A DNA stretch of 64,000 bases from Ophthalmolycus amberensis. Its lineage: Eukaryota; Chordata; Actinopteri; Perciformes; Zoarcidae. Numbering within the stretch: position 1 is the stretch's first letter; each line of letters begins with the position of its first letter. Positions 56,640 through 64,000 of this stretch are shown piece by piece. A program made the position numbers and the translations under genes. The notes beneath the pieces were generated by a model that had not been told where the DNA came from, made no database searches, and was given only the letters and a program-made list of their open reading frames with translations. Where the stretch lies: contig JAFEUB010000894.1 in NCBI GenBank assembly GCA_024529925.1, positions 1,547,501 to 1,611,500 on the forward strand. The letters are read 5' to 3'.

Positions 56640-58031
56640 CACTAAACAACTGTTTTGATTTTCCAATGAGGTTTTCAAGCACCCCACAGGTCGGGGACTT
56701 GCTCTTGTTAAGGTCTTCAATGACATCACTTAAACACAGACAGTGGCAGAATTCTGGTTTCAGTGTAACTGGATCTCAGTGCTGCTTTCGACACAATTGA
56801 CGAGAACATATTAGTAGATTGCTTGGAAAACTGGGTGTGACTTTCTGGCACAGTACTTAACTGGTTTGAATACTAAAGGCCAGGGACTACTTTGTGTCTA
56901 TAGCTAATTACACATCTGAGCAGGCAAACATGACATGCAGAGATCCCCAAGGCTCCAACATTGGGCCTCTTCTGTTTTAACATCTATATTGTTCCACTGG
57001 CTCAAAACAACAGAGAAAGTTACCATAATTATGCAGATGAGACAATAACTTACATAACCATACCACCAGGAAACTATTGTCCAATACAAGCACTCTGAAC
57101 AAGTCAACAATTGGATGTGCCAGAATTGTCTTCAATTAAACAAAGACCAAAATGAGGACATTGCTTTTGGAGCCAAGAGGGAACGATTAAAAGTCAGCAA
57201 TGACCTGACCAAGCCAGAAATCTTGGTCAGGTCTCTAAAGTGTATTTTAACAGCTGCAAGACAATTACAAAGGCAGCCTACTATCACCTTAATACTATAT
57301 CAAGGATTAAAGCACTTATGTCTCAGATGGATTTGGAAAAACGTATCCATACGTTCAGGTGAGTGGACAATGTTAACGGTGTCTTCACAGGGCCCTCTAA
57401 AAGATCTATGAGACCGCTGCAGCTTATTCAGAACGCTGCCGCTCGAGTTCTCACTAAGACCAACAAAGTGGATCAAATCACAACCAGTTCATAGGTCTTT
57501 ATACTGCCTGTCTTTTTGTCAAATCATTTATTTCATAATACTCCTTTTTTTTGTATCACAGAATGGTTTAGGGTCAAAATATCTGAGATTTTGCTGAGCC
57601 ATACAGACCTCTCAGGTCATCTGGGACAGGTCTGCTTTCTGTTCCCAGAATAAAAACGAATCACGGAGGATCAGCGTTCACATTTAATGCACCGTTTATC
57701 TGGAACAAACGCACAGAATACTGCAGCTCTGCCATAACTCTAACGTCTTTTAAATCACAGCCGAACACCTTTCTGTTTGCTGCTGCCTTTCATTAAATCA
57801 TTTCTTACACTGCACTGTAACTTTTACACTTTTATTTTATACCTGTTGTATTCAATTTTGGCTTGTTTAAAATTTGTATTCTCTTCGCTTTTAAATTACT
57901 GTTTTTTATTGTGTTTCAATACTTGTTTTATAGCATGTTTCTTTTGCACTTTGTCTTTTTATGTTTTATGTAAGGCACTTTAAATTGCCTTGTTGCTGAA
58001 ATATGCTGTATAAATAAACTTGCCTTGCCTT
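56640..58031 (+). mobile_element. Decayed L2 (Maui-like) LINE copy on the plus strand
   Basis: Same family as the copy at 37.3-39.2 kb. Translated pieces in shifting frames include LALVKVFND (about 56703), the motif C region near YADET (about 57028), LQLNKDQNEDIAFG (about 57130) and a C-terminal FLFAAAFH-like end near 57770. It closes with AAATATGCTGTATAAATAAAC and TTGCC repeats at 58011-58030. Many stops, frameshifts and deletions show it is old. It is 5' truncated within the RT domain, and a C-run follows the tail (about 58037). Confidence 0.8.
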
Positions 58032-58036
58032 ACTGA

Positions 58037-58050
58037 CCCCCCCCCCCCCT
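58037..58050 (+). repeat. Poly-C tract
   Basis: Immediately downstream of the L2 tail. Confidence 0.9.
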
Positions 58051-58054
58051 CCAC

Positions 58055-59060
58055 TCGAAAATGTGTTTTGCTTATTGTTCCTTCACTTGGAGGATTGAGC
58101 TTCACTGTGCATCGTTTGACACTAGAAGGCTGTTTTCACACTGTTTTATTAGAGTGAAGGGTTGTTTTTTTTAACATTACCATGTTTTTAAGTTATGGCC
58201 TGTTAATCAAGAGCATTTTGAAGTTAACTGTCCTGACTGAGGATCAGGGTTTTTTTTGCCATCAACTCTGAGATGAATGACGTACAAATGACACGCGAAA
58301 AGCTTAAAATACGTGCCATTTACACATGAAAAGGTCGGGAAATGTTTTGCTATTTATACGCCTTCATATGAGCTCTAGTTGTTCTGGCATATCATCCTAT
58401 TATTTTGGATAAAGAATATACCAACATTAAAACTATGGCTCACAGAACTTCACATCAAGAGAATCACATTTTTATTAAAGACAAGTTAAAAGACTTCTCC
58501 TCTCACAGAGGCAATCAAAACATTTTGGAGGTGAATTTATACAAGTATTTTTGTATAAAATGTTTGGTCTCTAAGCTCAAACCAAAAATAACCCTGATGA
58601 TGTCATCAGAGTCATTTTTTTCAGACTTTGGGAAGATCCCCCCCCCAAAGCCAGCGAAGACGTTACACAACTGTTCACACAGGCTGAGTACTGCTCCGTG
58701 TGACGTGTGAGCTGAACTAAATGAGTGAAATCAATGGAATGCCCCTTTAGTAAATAACTGCATAACAATATTGGTATTGTGGAAAGCTGTGTAGAACACG
58801 CTGTAAAACACAATAGTCACAATGCAGGAACACACATACAATGAGACAATTGTCCATTGATTTTTTTGCACTGGTGCATGCTGGGAAGGTGTCCTTTCAG
58901 GCCTTCAGTGGTAATTGCAATGTAAACTCATTCAAACGATTCAGTTTAGGCTGCCTACAAGAATGAAAAGATCATTTTAAACTGTGGGAATACAACACAT
59001 ATGAGTGAACAACAGCAGTGTTTGTTGATCTGATATGAAATTAATAATCCTGAGCGGAGA
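58055..59060. other. No gene seen; noncoding DNA
   Basis: AT-rich unique sequence. Confidence 0.45.
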
Positions 59061-59063
59061 AGA

Positions 59064-59121
59064 CAAAAGCATGAAATAACACACAAAACATGCATGTTTT
59101 GTGTGTTATTTCATGCTTTTG
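59064..59121. repeat. Perfect 58-bp palindrome, no loop
   Basis: The arm 59064-59092 (CAAAAGCATGAAATAACACA, then CAAAACATG) is exactly complementary to 59093-59121, with zero spacer and no mismatch. The centre is ACATGCATGT. Such a sequence can extrude a cruciform. Confidence 0.95.
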
Positions 59122-59124
59122 GGG

Positions 59125-59560
59125 CCCATGGGGTCATGATCCAAAGATTAAGTGTGCAGATTAGAAGGAAAATATTAGAATGATAATCTATTTGGATTAG
59201 CACAGAAAATAGTGCACATTATTTTTGTCTCTGTGTAAGTATTGATGTAGCTGCCAACAGCATGGGGCCTTTTAACCTCTGCCCAAATCAATAAACCAAG
59301 ACCGACTATCGGCTATCTCACAAAGACGAGGCCAAAACATCTTCAACTACGTATCTGTCGTCCTTACTTTCACTGCAGGAATACAATCAGCACTTTAGCT
59401 CCTGTTTACTGCCGTCTGCAAGCGTGTGTCTCGCACCCCGCAGACGATAAACTGTGCGTGAATTCACATGCTGCCTGATGGAAACGCTGGGAAGATAGTT
59501 GCCCAAATCCGCACACAGACAGATTACCAAATAAACAAGGCTGAATTATAATGCCTATAA
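59125..59560. other. No gene seen; noncoding DNA
   Basis: Unique sequence. Confidence 0.45.
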
Positions 59561-59561
59561 T

Positions 59562-59562
<1 letters not shown>

Positions 59563-59637
<75 letters not shown>
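59563..59637 (+). repeat. (AC)n microsatellite, 75 bp
   Basis: About 37 uninterrupted units; the longest dinucleotide tract in the window. Confidence 0.95.
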
Positions 59638-59638
<1 letters not shown>

Positions 59639-59639
59639 C

Positions 59640-62600
59640 AGGCTGTAGACGCTCCGGCACAGATTTGTGTGGTTTGAGAGTTAATGAGTTTGGATTTAGG
59701 ACACTAATTTGGAGTCGGACTCTCATTCCGCAGTGCGTTAAAAACAGCTCAGTGATGGAAAGGAGAAGTAGCACGGCCTCGGGCCACATCAAGAGACACT
59801 GTTGAGAAAATGTGGGTTTCGTGCTCGGAAGTTGTGCTTAGCATGGTGAATATGGCCTTCTAGGAATCCCAAATAGACCTTTCCCTTCCCTTTGTCTATG
59901 CGGGTCAATAACACTTGAAAATGAAACAGTGATGCAAACTAATTTGCAGGGATTATTCACACCCAAGGGTAGATAAAATAGACTTCAGGTGTGTATTATG
60001 TGAAGACGCAGTCATGTGTGACGTTCTGTGGCTGACCTCAAGTTCAATTTGTTATTGATATGCTGCGCTGCCTGTTCAGCAGTCGGCGTGGAATAAATAA
60101 GAGTTTCAGTACATTGAACAACTTCATATTGTGTTTTTACATGTTCTCTTTCTACATTTCCGAGACGCTGAGCACGTTTTATACCCCGCAGGCCTGTGAA
60201 AGCCAGCCGGGTCTTACTTTGGAAATCCATGCAGCTGATTGGACATTATTGCAGTCTTTATGCCATGCTTTGACTCTTTGTCCAAGAAGCAACTCAACTT
60301 TTTTGATCATACATAACCGTTATATTAATTATCTGGAATCAGTATTTAGTAAGATGTTCAGAAATGTCTGTTTGAACTGTCTATCATAAGACCAAATCCA
60401 GAGTCAGTCTCTTTTTTCTCAAACCTTTAAAAATGTATAAAGTTTCATGGAAAACTGCACCGCAGATTAATTTGCACCTCCACTCCAATGGGAGCATTTG
60501 TATTCCCTTCTTTTTTAGATTTTTTGTTCGAACACCTGCAGTGTGTGTGAAGGAGCACTCAATTTGTCGGCGTTTCTGTTTATCAGTGAATGTACAGCCG
60601 TCAACACACTGAAAGCGAAAGCTTTTTTACATACAGCAATGCCATTGCTTTGAGCACGAGGCCTTGAGAGTGTGAACGCATAAATTATAGGCTAATGGCT
60701 GACAGAGCGGCAAAGAAAGATAGCGGCTGATAGCAAGTCAGCAGCTCGGAGCTCTCGCTTACTCTGTTTCTCACAGTATCTGATAAATAACAAGGATACG
60801 CAAGTAATTACAGCTTTCCAGTGGCAGTTTATTTATTTTTAAATAATATGATGGGATAAAAAGAGGCAGATTTGCATTTTGCTTCAGAAAAGCTTCAATA
60901 GATTATTTTAAGAGTATTAATTATTTAAATACATCACAGGGTTCTTTAGTATGTGTGCCTTAGACTGCAGTGAGCATATGGACGCATCCGGCTCTATTAA
61001 CTTACTCACCAACAGACCACAGTGTGTGAGACGACAGGGTTGTTTGCAGCACAGGGCATCGTCTTCATTCCATTCAGTCTCATCTTCTACACATCAGATT
61101 TTAGTTGCAACAAACTAAACTGCCATTTATAATCGTTGTCGGAGGCATCATTGATGGAGAAGAATGTGAATACGATCGACTGATATAAGACTTTTTTTTC
61201 AGAGTTTGAAGTGTGGGGCTACTGACCAAGCTGCCAAATTTGACGCGTTGGTAGAGAACGTGTTGACTAAACACACCTCTGGTTTGTATTTATGCTGAAA
61301 ACATTACTACTCTCAGGTTATTATCCTTATTATCCTTCTCTCTCAGTCTTGATCCACTGAGAGGGAAAACAAATGTCCGAACTCATCATGGACAACATCT
61401 CCCAGCCTCTGCATGAAATGCTCCACACTGCTCCACCTGCAGACGCTGAAGTAGCACTGTCGCTGATCTATTGCCCCTGCAGCTGTCAGTCTCTTCAATC
61501 ACAACTGTTCTCAGAATAAAACAACTACTGGAGTATAAGTCAATCACAGTGCCAAGTGTAACCTTTTCTCTTGCTACATCAGACACACACTTTGCTTCTG
61601 CTGCCGCAAGAGAAATAAGTGCATTTAACCCAACACCCAATTTCATTTACTCAAGTCCAATTTTTGTATCAAACTTGTTATTACAACTTTATAGTCTCCT
61701 CACTTTATTTTTCTCCAATAACGATTTATGATTGTTGCTTTTTACTACGTTTTAGTTTTTGCATGCGTCACTTCTATTCCTGCCTGATCTAAGAATTAAA
61801 TCTGTTATGTTTCATGGGAAACATATTTTCTCCTGGATTGATTTAGTTTTTGACGTATAAAAAACAAGTTTCTAATGAGTCCGCTGAAGTGCGAGTAATG
61901 CAAAAATAAGACTTTGATCAGTGAGTACAAACGATGCAAAAGTTTCCTCATCACGATTCCACATCAGCTCATGTCTGTGCCACCGTGTCCATGTGGAAAG
62001 CATCATCGACATCTAAGGAGGATGTCTGACCGCTGTTTGTGTCCCTTGTGAATCCAAAAGCCAACATTGACTAATTTGATGTTTACTTAAATAACATAAC
62101 AAACATACTTATTTTAAGCCAAACCATTGTGTACAGTAGTCTTGTTCTCTAAAAGGTTTCCTCAGTTACTTACCTATAGATCTGTTCTGCTGCTGCTGGG
62201 ACACTTGAATGCTCGTGTAGCAGTTTAATTTGGCAGCAGGACTGATTAAGAATAAAGACGTCTACAGTGTGCAAGCAGACATCAACCCGATGCAGAGTGC
62301 AGCTTAATCCACACTGTTAGCTTCCGGGACGGTCTGTATGAGGCTGGCTCGGCAAATCCAGCTCTTCATATGGTAAACGTAGCAGGGCTTAACTCTAGTG
62401 ATTCACAATTCAGGTCAATCTTCTCCGGCAACAACAGAGATTTTGCTGGTATTGACGGGAACTAAACCCTAAAGAGCTTCAACTTCGAAGCAGGACACAC
62501 ACACAACAAAAAAAGCTTTTATATATCCCTAACTGGTGGACTCAAAAATCATTGTTTTGCTTCACTTCCAGCACTTACCTGTCTCAGAACTGATGGTACC

Positions 62601-64000
62601 ACGGTTGTATGAATGACAAGCAGCTGCAGGAACATTATTTGGCATGTCTGGCAAATGTAGGAAGCAGGCGAGGCGGTGAGAAAGTGCGGTAAAGTCTCAT
62701 TATGAGGCAGAGCACAGGTCACCTCCCGCGAGCCTCTGCTCTTTTTGCATCGCTCTTCTGGGTTTGCTCTGTTTGGACTTTTCCATCACAATGAGACTTT
62801 GGGTTTACTTTGGCTTTTTAAGAGAGTTTACCTCGTGTTACCTTTCATTGTCTGCTGGAGTTTTTAATAGCACAGAAAAAAGAAATTCACAGCTTTTCAC
62901 CCTCTCAGCTGGATGTTTAAATGTGTCGCACAATTCTATTTTCACTTGCGGAAGATGCTAAAGATGCTAAAGATGCCTGTGATGTCTTAATTAAAATCAT
63001 TATCAACAAAATATTTACGTTTTCTCGAATAGATTTGCATAAAACTTGACAGACATCAGTCCAATTATAGAAGGCAGGATTGGCCTTATAACAGATTTAG
63101 GATACTAAGTCGTGAGCTGGATCGTAAAGAAATTGAAATGAAAAGTAATGAATGGTTTTAACACCCGGCAGTGGCAGTTTGATTCTAAACGGCGAAGAAC
63201 CAGACTTGTCATCATCAATCTAAAGGTCTTTTCGCAACGTTAGCTTTTTGACAGAAAACCGCTTGCAGACGCTGCTGATCTGTCACATTTCATCTTATTG
63301 CAATTTCATGGGTCAACATTTGTGGAGCGAGGTGGAGAAATCTCCTGTCTTCATCTGAAATGAATGGTCCAAATGTTTCACTGCCTCTGCAATCGCCTGG
63401 TGGTTAATATCTATTGAGATGAGTGTATTAAAGCATGCGCCGTATGATGAGTAGCTCCCTCCTTCCACTGATGGAGCAAGGAAATTACAGCTCAACCTAA
63501 CATCATTTCAACTTGTATATTCAAAGGGTGATATGAAGCGACAAGCAAGGTTTTAATCAGAGCAGTTGTAGGGAGATAAAAAAAAAGAATCGTTTAAAAA
63601 TTGCTTTTCATTACCGTTTCAGAAACATTCCTCACCTTTTTTATCTGAACTGCAGTGGAAATTTGGAGGTTTGATTAGAAAGGAAAGAATAGGGTGTGCT
63701 TTCATCAAAGCAAGGCAATTCAGTTCAGAAGACTGTTTTTCACACGCTAGAAAGCTTAATTTTCTAAAAAGTCGGGGTGATAGATCAGCTGGATGACAGA
63801 GACAAACGTCTGGATCAGCCCTAAGTTTCTTTTACCTAATTTCACAAAGTCGCCGGGCCTATAAATCAGTGCTGGATCTCTGCTGCTTAAATTGGATATC
63901 TGCAAAGATTGACTCACCACTGTTCTTTCTCTCTTGATAGGATAACAGCATGCTAATTCACTGCCTTATGTGAAGGGAAATGGCTTCAGGAGGTTATTCA
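59640..64000. other. No gene seen; unique noncoding DNA
   Basis: 4.4 kb almost free of microsatellites, unlike the rest of the window. Two minus-strand full-consensus donors (GTAAGT at 62578-62573 preceded by CAG, and at 62173-62168) are present but no acceptable exon was built from them. The frames are short and unlike proteins. The low repeat content could reflect conserved regulatory DNA, which a cross-species alignment would reveal. Confidence 0.4.

Noticed and set aside
59064..59121. MicroRNA or terminator hairpin
   Set aside because: No loop at all, so it would not form a normal precursor; no U-tract and no adjacent gene.
62168..62579. Two GTAAGT donors on the minus strand
   Set aside because: The six-base core is expected about 16 times per strand in 64 kb; no convincing exon could be built upstream of either.
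1..64000. CRISPR array, tRNA or rRNA genes, operons, phage or bacterial defence systems
   Set aside because: No spaced direct repeats with unique spacers (the 28-bp repeat is head-to-tail with no spacers), no cloverleaf seen, and the sequence is vertebrate-like throughout.

Overview
The window looks like nuclear DNA of a ray-finned fish, most likely an acanthomorph (perch-like) teleost. The evidence is a very high density of (CA)n/(TG)n, (GA)n and poly-G/C tracts, fish-type L2 (Maui-like) LINE copies ending in TTGCC repeats, and many short interspersed repeats whose wording I recognise from perch-like fish introns. No bacterial-style gene arrangement is present. No exon of a host protein could be identified with confidence over 64 kb, so this is a gene desert, a very large intron, or both. 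Repeat family statements rest on remembered sequence patterns, not on a database search.

Layout. 0-1 kb: two teleost repeats (an inverted-repeat element and a 'stepwise-regression' type element with an 18-bp hairpin). 1.3-2.7 kb: GC-rich stretch with a TATAAATA box, long G-runs and a CA tract. 3.8-6.0 kb: dense microsatellite cluster. 6-19 kb: mostly unique noncoding DNA with a LINE 3' end at 16.8-17.0 kb and one hairpin-bearing repeat. 19.3-21.1 kb: the best-defined mobile element, a non-autonomous hAT-like transposon of 1755 bp with terminal inverted repeats, an exact 8-bp target duplication, a 40-bp internal foldback and a 28-bp minisatellite of about 22-23 copies. 21.1-36.6 kb: unique DNA, SINE-like pieces and microsatellites. 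36.7-39.5 kb: an L2 LINE on the minus strand (open reverse transcriptase of 486 codons, then a frameshift) that appears to have landed inside an older inverted-repeat element. 39.5-56 kb: microsatellites, more short repeats, one candidate splice-bounded exon on + (44.63 kb) and a possible minus-strand first exon near 55.3-55.7 kb. 56.6-58.0 kb: a second, heavily decayed L2 copy on +. 59.1 kb: a loop-free perfect palindrome of 58 bp. 59.6 kb: the longest CA tract (75 bp). The remainder to 64 kb is unique noncoding DNA.

The only recognisable coding content belongs to retrotransposons. No operon, pathway or new defence or metabolic system was found. The most noteworthy items are structural: the hAT element carrying an expanded minisatellite, the nested L2, and the perfect palindrome.
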